A stretch of DNA of 64,000 nt from Thiohalomonas denitrificans (GCF_016841685.1 NZ_JAENYR010000012.1:1-64000), one strand, 5' to 3'. Counted from the stretch's first letter, positions 24,307-33,893 are shown. A program made the numbers and translations. The notes: generated by a model not told the origin, from the sequence alone.

Positions 24307-25623
24307 CTAGCTGGCGAAGCGCTCCTCCCACTCGTCGTTTTCCCGCAAGGTGGTCTGCAGAAGGCGCCGGATCTGGGCGGTGGTGTTCTTCTTGACCTGT
24401 CGTAGCGGGATACCGGTGGTTGCCACCAGGTTCAGGATGCGGGGGTCGGCGGCCCGGGAGCGTAGCGTCAGGATCAAGTCCGCCTGTTCGGGACTGCGTA
24501 CCGTACGGGCATCAAGACGCATGTCGCGAATCACCCGCTCCACTGAATCGCGGGAGAGGGCATGGGCGTGGATGCGAAGAGGATGGTCGGGATCCTCCGT
24601 CGGCTGCTCGTGCTCCGGCCCGACCGGGGCCGCCGGTTGCGTTTCGGTGCTCTCGGCGATGCTTCCAAAACGAACCCCGTGAGGGGTTCTGCCCATCAAC
24701 AACTGGTCGACCGCGTCAGCACTGTCGGGATGGACGGTGAAGGCTTTCCGCTCGGTCAGCTCGATCACCACGTCGAACGTGGGCGAGGTCTTGCGTTCGT
24801 TGACGCTCTTGCGGCTGTGGCGAAAACGCGCCTCTTCGTCACTCAGCGTGACGGTCTGTACACCGCCCACCAGGTCGGCGAGGGTGGGATTCATCACCAG
24901 ATTGTCGAGGCTGTTGCCATGTGCGGTGGCGATCAGCTGGACGCCGCGCTCGGCGATGGTGCGGGCGGCGAGGGCCTCTTCGGCGGTACCGATCTCGTCG
25001 ACGATAATGGCCTCCGGCATGTGATTCTCCACCGCTTCGATCATGATCGCATGCTGCCGGTTTGGATGCGGTACCTGCATGCGCCGGGCGCGACCGATGG
25101 CGGGGTGGGGAACATCACCGTCACCAGCAATTTCGTTGGAGGTATCCACCACCACCACCCGCCGGTCGAACTCGTCAGCCAGCACCCGGGCGATCTCCCG
25201 GAGCTTGGTGGTCTTACCCACTCCGGGACGACCGAGCAGCAGCAGGCTGCTGCCGCTCTCGACATACTCCCGAACCAGGTCGATGGTGCCTTGCATTGCA
25301 CGTCCCACGCGCAGGGTCAGGCCGACGATTTCCCCGCGGCGGTTACGCAGTGCGGAAATGCGGTGCAGCGTGCCCTCGATGCCGGCACGGTTGTCGGCGC
25401 CGAAATCACCCAGCGCTGAAACCACTTCGGTGAGCAATTCGCGCGCAATGGGCCGGTTCGACAGCTCCACGGCGCCACGGTCCAGTCGAGCCTGAGGAGT
25501 CCGCCCAAGGTCCAGGATGATCTCCAGCAGCTCATCGGCGGGCAGTGCTTCCACCGCCTCGTGCAACGGGCTCGGCAGCGTCATGGTCAGTAGGCGTAGA
25601 TCATCGGTAAAGGTCTGTTTCAT
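24307..25623 (-). CDS. SpoIIIAA/Ycf45-like AAA ATPase (single-stranded nucleic-acid-binding type)
   Basis: 438 residues. P-loop GRPGVGKTT at residues 131-139, Walker B-like AIIVDEIGT, and the ISALRNRRGEIVGLTLRVG segment ahead of the P-loop, the arrangement of the Ycf45/SpoIIIAA group. The C-terminal third has IHAHALSRDSVERVIRDM and ADLILTLRS, as in plastid Ycf45 relatives. No terminal R3H (R-x3-H) motif is visible and the protein stops soon after, so it may lack that domain. The frame stays open upstream to 27075 over mnmG, but the ATG at 25623 starts the homologous part. Function in bacteria is unsettled; divergent from mnmG. Confidence 0.85.
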   Translation of the reverse strand: MKQTFTDDLRLLTMTLPSPLHEAVEALPADELLEIILDLGRTPQARLDRGAVELSNRPIARELLTEVVSALGDFGADNRAGIEGTLHRISALRNRRGEIVGLTLRVGRAMQGTIDLVREYVESGSSLLLLGRPGVGKTTKLREIARVLADEFDRRVVVVDTSNEIAGDGDVPHPAIGRARRMQVPHPNRQHAIMIEAVENHMPEAIIVDEIGTAEEALAARTIAERGVQLIATAHGNSLDNLVMNPTLADLVGGVQTVTLSDEEARFRHSRKSVNERKTSPTFDVVIELTERKAFTVHPDSADAVDQLLMGRTPHGVRFGSIAESTETQPAAPVGPEHEQPTEDPDHPLRIHAHALSRDSVERVIRDMRLDARTVRSPEQADLILTLRSRAADPRILNLVATTGIPLRQVKKNTTAQIRRLLQTTLRENDEWEERFAS

Positions 25624-25691
25624 GGCCTCTTCAATCACTAACAAAGCGGTATGTCTATTGGTTCTTTCGGCGGGGCGTAAGTTCCCGGGGT

Positions 25692-25939
25692 GTTTAACCG
25701 CAAAGACGCAAAGGGCGCAAAGGAAAACGGCCTTGCACCGCAGAGACGCGGAGATTCCCGGAGGGATGATTCTTGGGGTAGGAGCGGCGCCTCGCCGCGA
25801 TGGGTACCGGAAAGATCGACCCGACGGCGGGCCTCGCCGTTTTGCGGATACACCCTCGCGAATCCCTGCGTACTCTGCGCCTCTGCGGTGCATTCTTTTC
25901 CGTGTCTTCTTTGCGCTCTTTGCGTCTTTGCGGTTAACC
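25692..25939. repeat. Large imperfect inverted repeat upstream of mnmG
   Basis: The left arm (about 25692-25755) begins GTTTAACCGCAAAGACGC, and the right arm (about 25871-25939) ends GCGTCTTTGCGGTTAAC. Each arm has a second block, ACCGCAGAGACGCGGAG pairing with CTCTGCGCCTCTGCGGT. The loop contains a REP-like GGAGCGGCGCCTCGCCGCGA. Together with flanks this fills the 363-base gap between two divergent genes. No DnaA box is present. Confidence 0.8.
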
Positions 25940-25962
25940 CCGTGTCGGCTCCGGGCTACAAT
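25934..25962 (+). promoter_or_regulatory. Candidate mnmG promoter
   Basis: TTAACC (25934-25939) and TACAAT (25957-25962), 17 bases apart, 24 bases upstream of the mnmG ATG. The -35 box is the last part of the right arm of the large inverted repeat. The -35 match is only moderate. Confidence 0.4.
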
Positions 25963-25986
25963 AGCGCCTCTGTTACGGAGCCTGAT

Positions 25987-27885
25987 ATGGATTACCTCCA
26001 CTCTTTCGATGTCATCGTGGTCGGCGGCGGTCACGCCGGTACCGAGGCGGCCCTGGCCGCGGCGCGCATGGGTGTGCGCACGCTGCTGTTGACGCAAAAC
26101 ATCGAAACCCTCGGACAGATGTCCTGTAACCCGGCCATCGGCGGGATCGGCAAAGGGCATCTGGTCAAGGAGGTGGATGCGCTTGGGGGAGTGATGGCGC
26201 GGGCCATCGATCGTGCCGGCATCCAGTTCCGGATCCTCAATGCCAGCAAGGGGCCGGCGGTCCGCGCCACCCGGGCCCAGGCCGATCGGCAGCTCTACCG
26301 CCAGGCGGTGCGCCGCGCCCTCGAAAACCAGGAAAACCTCACCCTTTTCCAGCAGGGGGTGGAGGACCTTATCGTCGAGGGGGAGCGGGTCGCCGGCGTG
26401 GTGACCCAGATGGGGTTGCGCTTTCAGGCCCCAACCGTTGTGCTTACGGTGGGTACCTTCCTGGGCGGCATGATCCATATTGGCCAAGTGAACTATCAGG
26501 GCGGTCGTGCCGGGGACCCGCCCGCCAACGCCCTGGCCCACCGGTTGCGGGAGATGCCCTTTCGGGTGGCCCGTCTGAAGACCGGGACACCGCCGCGCAT
26601 CGACGGGCGCAGCATCGATTACGACCGGCTCGAGCCGCAGCCGGGGGATAATCCGGCGCCTGCGTTCTCGTTTCTTGGCCGAGCCGGTGATCACCCCCGG
26701 CAGGTCCCCTGTTATATCACCCACACCAATAGCCGCACCCACGATATCATTCGCGGCGGTCTGGACCGTTCGCCCATCTATTCCGGGGCAATCGAAGGGG
26801 TGGGGCCGCGTTATTGCCCATCGATCGAGGACAAGGTGGTGCGCTTCGCCGGGCGGGATTCGCACCAGATTTTCGTGGAGCCGGAGGGGCTGGATACCCA
26901 TGAGGTCTATCCCAACGGCATCTCCACCTCGCTGCCGTTCGATGTGCAGATCAAGCTGGTACGCTCCATGGCCGGTTTGGAGAACGCCCATATCACGCGC
27001 CCGGGTTATGCCATCGAGTATGACTTTTTCGACCCGCGGGACCTGAAGCCATCGCTGGAGACCCGTTTTATCCACGGCCTGTTCTTCGCCGGCCAGATCA
27101 ACGGCACCACCGGTTACGAGGAGGCCGCGGCCCAGGGGCTGCTGGCCGCCGTGAACGCTGCCCGCCGGGTTCGCGAGCAGGAGGCGTGGTCTCCTCGCCG
27201 TGACGAGGCCTATCTGGGTGTGCTCGCGGATGATCTGATCACCCGCGGCACCACCGAACCCTACCGGATGTTCACCAGCCGTGCCGAATACCGCCTGTTG
27301 CTGCGTGAGGACAATGCCGATTTGCGCCTGACGCCGATCGGTCGGGAGCTGGGCCTGGTGGACGATGTTCGCTGGGAGGTCTTCGAGGCCAAGCGCGAGG
27401 CCATCGAGAGAGAGCAGGCGCGGCTGGAGTCAACGGTTTTGCGCCCCCGGGATATCGACGCGGCGGACGCGCAGCGGGTCTTCGGGAAGCCCCTGACACG
27501 CGACTACCGGCTTTCGGAGCTCATGCGCCGTCCCGATGTATGTTATGACTCACTCATGGCCCTGGCCGCAGCAGGACCGGGTCTGCAGGCACCGGCGGCC
27601 GCCGAACAGGTGGCTATCCAGGCCAAATACGCAGGTTACATCGATCGCCAGCGCGAGGAGATCGAACGCGCGCGCCGCCACGAAGACACGCCCCTGCCCG
27701 AGGGCATGGACTATACCGCGGTGCGCGGCCTCTCCGCCGAGGTGCAGGAAAAACTCAATCGCCACGCCCCGGCCACCCTCGGCCAGGCCGCCCGCATCCC
27801 CGGCATCACCCCCGCCGCTGTCTCTCTCCTGCTGGTCTACCTGAAAAAGAGCTCGGGGCAACCGATCTCAACGAAAAGATGCTAG
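25987..27885 (+). CDS. mnmG: tRNA U34 carboxymethylaminomethyltransferase subunit MnmG (GidA)
   Basis: 632 residues, full length. FAD-binding GGGHAG at residues 13-18, the first signature [14 protein letters not shown], and the second [16 protein letters not shown]. With MnmE it installs the cmnm5 group on U34 of tRNAs. The ATG at 25987 begins [12 protein letters not shown]; the frame runs upstream to 25690 through the repeat but without homology. First gene of the mnmG-rsmG-parA-parB block. mnmE, its partner, is not adjacent here. Confidence 0.97.
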   Translation: MDYLHSFDVIVVGGGHAGTEAALAAARMGVRTLLLTQNIETLGQMSCNPAIGGIGKGHLVKEVDALGGVMARAIDRAGIQFRILNASKGPAVRATRAQADRQLYRQAVRRALENQENLTLFQQGVEDLIVEGERVAGVVTQMGLRFQAPTVVLTVGTFLGGMIHIGQVNYQGGRAGDPPANALAHRLREMPFRVARLKTGTPPRIDGRSIDYDRLEPQPGDNPAPAFSFLGRAGDHPRQVPCYITHTNSRTHDIIRGGLDRSPIYSGAIEGVGPRYCPSIEDKVVRFAGRDSHQIFVEPEGLDTHEVYPNGISTSLPFDVQIKLVRSMAGLENAHITRPGYAIEYDFFDPRDLKPSLETRFIHGLFFAGQINGTTGYEEAAAQGLLAAVNAARRVREQEAWSPRRDEAYLGVLADDLITRGTTEPYRMFTSRAEYRLLLREDNADLRLTPIGRELGLVDDVRWEVFEAKREAIEREQARLESTVLRPRDIDAADAQRVFGKPLTRDYRLSELMRRPDVCYDSLMALAAAGPGLQAPAAAEQVAIQAKYAGYIDRQREEIERARRHEDTPLPEGMDYTAVRGLSAEVQEKLNRHAPATLGQAARIPGITPAAVSLLLVYLKKSSGQPISTKRC

Positions 27886-27954
27886 TAACTATTCAGCCAT
27901 TCCTTGCTTTTGCCACGAAATCCACGGAAGAACACAGAACGGTTTATTCTCGCA

Positions 27955-28016
27955 AAGACGCCAAGCTCGCCAAGAAAACCGATCTATCGATGCTTTCTTG
28001 GCGAGCTTGGCGTCTT
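27955..28016. repeat. Perfect 23-bp hairpin between mnmG and rsmG
   Basis: AAGACGCCAAGCTCGCCAAG plus AAA (27955-27977) is the exact inverse of 27994-28016, with a 16-base loop. No T run follows, so it is not a standard terminator. The flanks contain further GCAAAGACG and CTTTGCGTCTTTGCG runs near 27950 and 28145. The 298-base gap has no supported gene. Confidence 0.9.
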
Positions 28017-28183
28017 GGCGAGAGATTCATGGTTATTCGAATTTCCCTCCCCATGCGGGTGAGGCCCTTTGTGAATTACGTTAGATCAATCACAGAGCAA
28101 GAACACTTGAGTCGGTCGCAGACAGTTTTTTACCTCTTGGCGCCCTTTGCGTCTTTGCGTCTTTGCGTTGAAAGTATTTTCCA

Positions 28184-28831
28184 ATGACCCTCCTGAACCA
28201 GAGCCTCGCGACCGGCCTGGAGGCGATGGGGCTGGCGTTGTCGGAGGCGCAGCGGGAGCTGTTGATCGCCTACGTCGGCCTGTTGGCGAAATGGAACCGG
28301 GCCTATAACCTGACTGCGGTCCGGGAGCCGCAGGAGATGGTGGTGCGGCATCTGCTGGATTCGCTGGCGGTGGCGCCGTATCTGGCGCAGGGGCGGGACC
28401 CGGGCGATGCGCTGCGCGTTATCGATGTGGGGACCGGGCCGGGGTTGCCGGGGATCCCGCTGGCGGTGGCCTGTCCGGGGGATACCTTCTTTTTGTTGGA
28501 CACCAACGGCAAAAAGACGCGCTTTCTCACGCAAGCCAAAGCCGAATTGGGGCTTGGCAATGTGACTGTGATACATTCCCGCGTGGAGGCGTACCGCCCC
28601 GATACACCCTTCGATGTGGTGATCGCCCGCGCTTTCGCCTCCCTTTCCGAGATTGCCTCCGGATGCAGCCACTTGCTGGCGCCCCGGGGCCGGGTGCTGG
28701 CCATGAAGGGAGCGCGGCCGGAAGCGGAGCTTGCGGCACTGCCCGCGGGCCTATCGGCGCAGGCAATACGGCTCACGGTGCCGGGACTCGAGCAGGAACA
28801 GCGGCACCTCATCGTCATCAGCAACGAGTAA
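28184..28831 (+). CDS. rsmG: 16S rRNA (guanine527-N7)-methyltransferase RsmG (GidB)
   Basis: 215 residues. SAM-binding VIDVGTGPGLPGIPLAV, the N-terminal KWNRAYNLTAVRE and the later VIARAFASLSE are diagnostic for RsmG. It methylates G527 of 16S rRNA; loss gives low-level streptomycin resistance. It is 298 bases beyond mnmG and 19 bases before parA, in the usual order. Confidence 0.96.
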   Translation: MTLLNQSLATGLEAMGLALSEAQRELLIAYVGLLAKWNRAYNLTAVREPQEMVVRHLLDSLAVAPYLAQGRDPGDALRVIDVGTGPGLPGIPLAVACPGDTFFLLDTNGKKTRFLTQAKAELGLGNVTVIHSRVEAYRPDTPFDVVIARAFASLSEIASGCSHLLAPRGRVLAMKGARPEAELAALPAGLSAQAIRLTVPGLEQEQRHLIVISNE

Positions 28832-28850
28832 GTCAGGAAGGGTAGAGGTT

Positions 28851-29651
28851 ATGGGCAGGATTATTGCGGTGGCGAACCAGAAAGGCGGGGTCGCCAAGAC
28901 CACCACCTGTATCAATTTGGGGGCCTCTTTTGCGGCCACCAAACGGCGTGTGCTGGTGGTCGACCTCGACCCGCAGGCGAACGCCACCGTAGGCAGCGGC
29001 GTGGACCGGGACGAACTCGAAAGGAGCTCCTACGATGTCCTCCTTGATGGCGTTGCCCCTGCCGAGGTCATTGTCCGTGCCGAAGAGGCCGGCTACGATG
29101 TACTCCCGACAACCTCCGATCTGACCGCGGCGGAAGTGGAACTGATGGGGGCGGAGGGACGGGAGCGGCGGCTTCGAAGCGCTCTGCGACCGATTGCCGC
29201 GGAGTACGACTTCATATTGATCGACTGCCCCCCCTCCCTGAACATGCTCACCGTGAATGCGCTGGTAGCTGCCGATTCGGTGCTGATTCCCATGCAGTGC
29301 GAGTACTACGCCCTGGAGGGGCTCAGTGCGCTGCTCGATACCATTGAGCAGATTCGCGGCTCTGTGAATCCCGCTCTGGAGGTCGAAGGCCTGCTGCGGA
29401 CCATGTTCGACCCGCGCAATAATCTCGCCGTCGACGTCTCACGCCAACTGATCACCCATTTCGGGGACAAGGTCTATCGCACCGTGATTCCCCGCAACGT
29501 TCGGCTCGCGGAGGCGCCCAGTCACGGAGTGCCCGCGATGGCGTACGACCGTGTATCGCGCGGGGCCGTATCCTATCTGGCGCTTGCCGGCGAAATCCTG
29601 CGCCGCTATGAGCGTCAGGCGCCCGCGGCAGAATCCGTAAGCGCTGAATAA
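28851..29651 (+). CDS. parA: Chromosome-partitioning ATPase ParA (Soj)
   Basis: 266 residues. Deviant Walker A KGGVAKTTT at residues 11-19, switch region DLDPQANATVG, and FILIDCPPSLNMLTVNAL (Walker B). ParA forms ATP-dependent dimers on DNA and moves ParB-parS complexes during chromosome segregation. The ATG at 28851 follows the ribosome site GGAAGGGTAGAGG, 19 bases after rsmG. The downstream gap to parB is about 200 bases and carries repeat-like sequence. Confidence 0.97.
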   Translation: MGRIIAVANQKGGVAKTTTCINLGASFAATKRRVLVVDLDPQANATVGSGVDRDELERSSYDVLLDGVAPAEVIVRAEEAGYDVLPTTSDLTAAEVELMGAEGRERRLRSALRPIAAEYDFILIDCPPSLNMLTVNALVAADSVLIPMQCEYYALEGLSALLDTIEQIRGSVNPALEVEGLLRTMFDPRNNLAVDVSRQLITHFGDKVYRTVIPRNVRLAEAPSHGVPAMAYDRVSRGAVSYLALAGEILRRYERQAPAAESVSAE

Positions 29652-29659
29652 TCCCGATT

Positions 29660-29810
29660 TACGCCGCAAAGACGCGAAAGACATAACGAAACCGTTCAAC
29701 AAGCCGCTTGCGCGCCGTAACGTTTGCTGCCATTTGCGGTTACACTTTCACGTGCCGCGATCACTATTGTGTTCTTAGCGCTCTTGCCCTCTCTGCGGTG
29801 AGTTTATGAA
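29660..29810. repeat. Spacer palindrome of the GCAAAGACGC family between parA and parB
   Basis: The spacer begins with CGCCGCAAAGACGCGAAAGA and ends with CTTGCCCTCTCTGCGGTGAG, imperfectly complementary arms. It also contains TTTCACGTG (29746-29754), half of a parS-like site, but without the second half. Confidence 0.5.
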
Positions 29811-29848
29811 ACGCTCGGGCTACGACGAACCTACCGACGACGAAAATC

Positions 29849-30733
29849 ATGGCAACTAGAAAGCGACGGCTCGGTAAAGGCCTGGACGCCCTGCTTGGTT
29901 CCGGCAGTTCCGCTGCAGAGGCAACCGGAGACAGCACGGGTGAGGAAAAACACGACAGTGACTTCCGTCACCTGCCGGTGGATGTGATCCAGCGCGGTAA
30001 ATATCAGCCGCGGCTGGATATGCACCCCGATACGCTGGAAGAGTTGGCCGATTCCATTCGCTCGCAAGGCGTGGTTCAGCCCATCGTCGTTCGTCCGTTG
30101 GCGCAAAAGGGACGCTACGAGATCATTGCCGGTGAGCGCCGCTGGCGCGCCGCTCAGATTGCCGGATTGCACGACATCCCGGCCGTGATTCGCGATGTGC
30201 CGGACGAGGCGGCCATCGCCATGGCGCTGATCGAGAACATCCAGCGTGAAGAACTGAATGCCATGGAAGAGGCGCACGCCCTGCAGCGTCTCGTCGACGA
30301 ATTCGGCATGACCCATCAGCAGGTGGCGGAGGCGGTAGGCCGCTCGCGGGCCGCCGTATCCAACCTGCTGCGTCTGTTGGGTCTCGCTCCGGACGTCAAG
30401 CGCCTGGTGGAGAACGGCGTTCTGGAGATGGGCCATGCCCGTGCCCTGTTGGCCCTGAGCCATGACCTCCAGGGTCAGGCCGCCCGCCAGGTGGTGGCTA
30501 AGGGATTATCCGTGCGTGAGACCGAAAAGCTGGTCAAGCGGCTCTCCGAAGGTACGCCGGAGAAAAAGCCGGAGGAGAAGGCCGATCCGGATATTCGTCG
30601 CCTGGAGGAAACACTCGGAGAGCGCATCGGTGCCCGTGTGGCCATTCAGCACGGCTCCAAGGGCAAGGGCAAACTGGTGATCCAGTACAACACCCTCGAC
30701 GAACTGGACGGAATCCTCGACCACATTTCATGA
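29849..30733 (+). CDS. parB: Chromosome-partitioning protein ParB (Spo0J)
   Basis: 294 residues. N-terminal KRRLGKGLDALLG (ParA-interacting), the GERRWRAAQIAG CTPase box, the LIENIQREELNAMEEA helix-turn-helix entry and a C-terminal dimerisation domain (GKGKLVIQYNTLDELDGIL). ParB binds parS, spreads as a CTP-dependent clamp and loads SMC. parA and parB are adjacent and on the same strand as the atp operon. Confidence 0.97.
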   Translation: MATRKRRLGKGLDALLGSGSSAAEATGDSTGEEKHDSDFRHLPVDVIQRGKYQPRLDMHPDTLEELADSIRSQGVVQPIVVRPLAQKGRYEIIAGERRWRAAQIAGLHDIPAVIRDVPDEAAIAMALIENIQREELNAMEEAHALQRLVDEFGMTHQQVAEAVGRSRAAVSNLLRLLGLAPDVKRLVENGVLEMGHARALLALSHDLQGQAARQVVAKGLSVRETEKLVKRLSEGTPEKKPEEKADPDIRRLEETLGERIGARVAIQHGSKGKGKLVIQYNTLDELDGILDHIS

Positions 30734-30904
30734 GGGTGAGGTGCGCTATGCACCGCCCGTTCGGAATTCCCCTGCGCGGGCGCGCCGTAAGCCACCGGAG
30801 TTACGAAAGCACGCTCTGGCTCCTTTGCCGGCTTGTCACTCGTCGGGCTGCAGCCCGACTACAAAGGTTTGCGCCTCCAGTGAGGAGAACGCCACACTGC
30901 ACTG

Positions 30905-31090
30905 GGAGCCTGTCCGGGAATAGACTGACCTACTCGGCTCGGGCATCCTGCTTCGCTCTACTCCTCCATCCATGGCGGCATGCGTCCCTCTAACGACTGC
31001 GTCCATGCAGTCGTATTCGCCTCAAATGACCAAAAAATCCGATTCAATCACTCTTGCCCTCGTGATGGTCGCTATTCTCGGGACAGGCCA
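30905..31090 (+). repeat. Diverged, enlarged MITE-like element (core type 1)
   Basis: The left end is GGAGCCTGTCCGGGAATAG and the right end CTATTCTCGGGACAGGCCACC. The type 1 core (CTACTCGGCTCGG, CTTCGCTCTACTCCTCC) is followed by about 70 extra bases absent from the copy at 22749, including a CGACTGCGTCC/CATGCAGTCG mini-palindrome. Substitutions in both ends suggest an older copy. Confidence 0.8.
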
Positions 31091-31190
31091 CCAGCCACCG
31101 TACTTGCGGCGCCCCTGACCTCCAGGCTTGCATATTCCCTTATTGTCACATTGATTATTGCTTATATAAGGTTCATTTATTGGTGCATCA

Positions 31191-31219
31191 TTGACGCTCC
31201 GGGCTGAGGTTTATATACT
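31191..31219 (+). promoter_or_regulatory. Promoter of the atp operon
   Basis: TTGACG (31191-31196) and TATACT (31214-31219) with an ideal 17-base spacer. Transcription would start near 31226, giving a leader of about 75 bases before atpI. This is the best sigma-70 match near a protein gene in the window. Confidence 0.8.
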
Positions 31220-31302
31220 TTCGCGCCGCTGAAGCTCGACTCGGCGATCTACAACCAACCGAGAACAGAGGGGCGCGCTCGAGCCGCCCGGTTGTCTACT
31301 TG

Positions 31303-31701
31303 ATGAGTTATGCGGCAAAGGTCCTGCTGGGTATGACCCGCAGGCTCCTGACGATCCAGGCGCTCCTGGTCCTGCTGGCGGCCGGCGTCTATCTTGCACT
31401 GAGAGGCTGGGAACCGGTTTCGGCCGTGGTGTTTGGGGGAGCAATCGCCCTGTTCAATACCCTCATCAGTGCACAGCGACTCGCACGGGCCTCCGACTCG
31501 GCTAACCAGGACCCCAAGCGCGGAATGATGGAGTTGTTTACCGGCGCGGTCATCCGCATTGTGGCCACGCCGGCCTTGATTGCCATCGGGATTGTCTTTC
31601 TGGATCTGAACCCGGTCGCCATTATCGTGGGCTTCGGCGTGGCGCAAGTTGGATATTTCTTCAACAGTGCGCACCCCCACCTGCAAAAACCGAATTCATA
31701 A
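31303..31701 (+). CDS. atpI: ATP synthase protein I
   Basis: 132 residues with four hydrophobic segments (LLTIQALLVLLAAGVYLAL, VVFGGAIALFNTLIS, VIRIVATPALIAIGIVFL, VAIIVGFGVAQVGYFFN). AtpI is a membrane protein that assists assembly of the c-ring and is not part of the finished enzyme. First gene of the atp operon. ATG at 31303 is preferred to the overlapping TTG at 31300. It ends 18 bases before atpB. Confidence 0.9.
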   Translation: MSYAAKVLLGMTRRLLTIQALLVLLAAGVYLALRGWEPVSAVVFGGAIALFNTLISAQRLARASDSANQDPKRGMMELFTGAVIRIVATPALIAIGIVFLDLNPVAIIVGFGVAQVGYFFNSAHPHLQKPNS

Positions 31702-32502
<801 letters not shown>

Positions 32503-32552
32503 CGTCCCACTTACTTAACCAACTTTTCACAACTATACCGAGGAGAGCTCCA

Positions 32553-32825
32553 ATGGATCCATCCATTCTCGCTAACGTCTACGCCTTCACCGCAATCGGT
32601 GTCGGTATCATCCTGGCCGCCGCCGGCCTTGGTTCCGCTCTGGGGTGGGGCCTGATCTGCTCCAAGTACATCGAGGGTATCGCACGTCAGCCGGAAATGC
32701 GTCCGCAGCTGATGGGTCAGATGCTGTTCACCGGCGGCCTCATGGAAGCCTTCCCGATGATCGTGCTGGGTATGGCCATGTGGTTTGTATTCGCCAACCC
32801 GTTCGTGGGCGCGCTGGTCGGTTAA
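32553..32825 (+). CDS. atpE: F0F1 ATP synthase subunit c
   Basis: 90 residues, two-helix hairpin. The polar loop is ARQPEMRPQ, and the ion-binding carboxylate is Glu65 (GGLMEAFPMIVLG) instead of the Asp of E. coli. The residues next to it are Ala-Phe, without the Ser/Thr typical of sodium-binding rings, so protons are the likely coupling ion. The glycine-rich first helix (AAAGLGSALGWG) packs the ring. A ribosome site (GAGGAGAGCTCC) precedes the ATG. Confidence 0.97.
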   Translation: MDPSILANVYAFTAIGVGIILAAAGLGSALGWGLICSKYIEGIARQPEMRPQLMGQMLFTGGLMEAFPMIVLGMAMWFVFANPFVGALVG

Positions 32826-32873
32826 ACCGGGTTTTCCAGCCAGTTTCGCCAACCCATACGGGAGAGAGAAGAC

Positions 32874-33344
32874 GTGAATGTAACAGCAACCCTCTTCGGG
32901 CAGATGCTGACCTTCTTCGTCCTGGTCTGGTTCGTCTGGAAGTTCCTTTGGGATCCGATGACCCAGATGATGGAGGACCGGAAAAAGCGCATTGCTGATG
33001 GTCTTGCGGCCGCTGAACGTGGCAAACACGAGCAGGAGCTTGCGGAGAAACGCGCCGCTGAGGTGATCCACGAAGCCAAAGAGAAGGCCGCGGGGATTAT
33101 CGCCCAAGCCCAGAAGCGTGGCAGCGAGATCGTTGAGGAGGCCAAAGAGACTGCCCGTACCGAAGGGGAACGCATCAAGGCGTCCGCCGAGTCGGATATC
33201 GAGCAGGAAGTCAATCGTGCCAAAGAGAGTCTGCGTGGCAAAGTCGTCTCGCTATCTGTGGCCGGCGCATCGAAAGTGCTCGCCCGGGAGATTGACGAGA
33301 AGTCACAAGAGGACCTTCTCAAGGACCTCGTGGCGCAGATATAA
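32874..33344 (+). CDS. atpF: F0F1 ATP synthase subunit b
   Basis: 156 residues. One N-terminal membrane helix (LTFFVLVWFVWKFLW) followed by a long charged coiled coil (RKKRIADGLAAAERGKHE onward), the peripheral stalk. Single copy in the operon; no b' gene is present. The start is GTG at 32874 with GGGAGAGAG upstream. Confidence 0.95.
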   Translation: MNVTATLFGQMLTFFVLVWFVWKFLWDPMTQMMEDRKKRIADGLAAAERGKHEQELAEKRAAEVIHEAKEKAAGIIAQAQKRGSEIVEEAKETARTEGERIKASAESDIEQEVNRAKESLRGKVVSLSVAGASKVLAREIDEKSQEDLLKDLVAQI

Positions 33345-33356
33345 GGGCTGTACCCA

Positions 33357-33893
33357 ATGGCTGAACTGATAACCATCGCACGCCCGTACGCCCAGGCCAT
33401 TTTCAGTCTCGCCCAGGATGAAGGCGACCTGAAGGGGTGGTCTGACATGCTGGCCTTTGCCGCTACCGTCGCAAGCGATCCAGACATGGCGGCGCTGCTC
33501 GACAATCCGAGGGTCGAGCGTCACCAGACGGTGACGATCTTCCTCGATGTCTGTGGCGAGCGCCTCAATGCTGGCGCCAAGAACACGATCCGCGTCCTGG
33601 CGGAAAATAACCGGCTCGAGCTGTTGCCGGAAATTGCCGATTTGTACGAGGTCGAGCGCGCTGCCGCCGAAGGGACTCTGCGGGCCGAGGTAACCTCCGC
33701 CCGCTCCTTGTCGGATGCACAGAAGAAGGCGATTGCGTCGGCCCTTACGAAGCGGCTTGGCCGCAAGGTCACGCTTGACTGCAAAATCGACGAAAAGCTG
33801 ATTGGCGGGGCCATTATCCGTGCGGGAGACGTGGTCATCGATGGTTCGGTTGTCGGCAAGCTGGATAGGCTAAGTCATCAGCTGCTGCGGTAA
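33357..33893 (+). CDS. atpH: F0F1 ATP synthase subunit delta
   Basis: 178 residues. The N-terminal helical domain (ITIARPYAQAIFSLAQDEG) and the C-terminal signature LIGGAIIRAGDVVIDGSV are characteristic. It links the top of F1 to the b stalk. It begins 12 bases after atpF. Confidence 0.96.
   Translation: MAELITIARPYAQAIFSLAQDEGDLKGWSDMLAFAATVASDPDMAALLDNPRVERHQTVTIFLDVCGERLNAGAKNTIRVLAENNRLELLPEIADLYEVERAAAEGTLRAEVTSARSLSDAQKKAIASALTKRLGRKVTLDCKIDEKLIGGAIIRAGDVVIDGSVVGKLDRLSHQLLR

Larger units (their letters stand above)
30734..31302. other. 569-base spacer between parB and atpI
   Basis: It contains, in order: REP-like G+C-rich sequence, a diverged MITE-like element at 30905-31090, an A+T-rich stretch around 31130-31190, and the atp promoter at 31191-31219. 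No ORF in it looks real. Confidence 0.7.

Noticed and set aside
25624-25986. Possible oriC upstream of mnmG
   Set aside because: Although oriC lies here in E. coli, no DnaA box, DUE-like A+T-rich stretch or GATC cluster is seen. The region is occupied by spacer palindromes.
24307-27075. 922-codon ORF on the minus strand through mnmG
   Set aside because: Only its last 438 codons are homologous to a protein family. The rest is antisense to mnmG and a spacer palindrome.
29746-29754. TTTCACGTG as a parS site
   Set aside because: Only half of the 16-base palindrome is present, and the other side (CCGCG) does not match.
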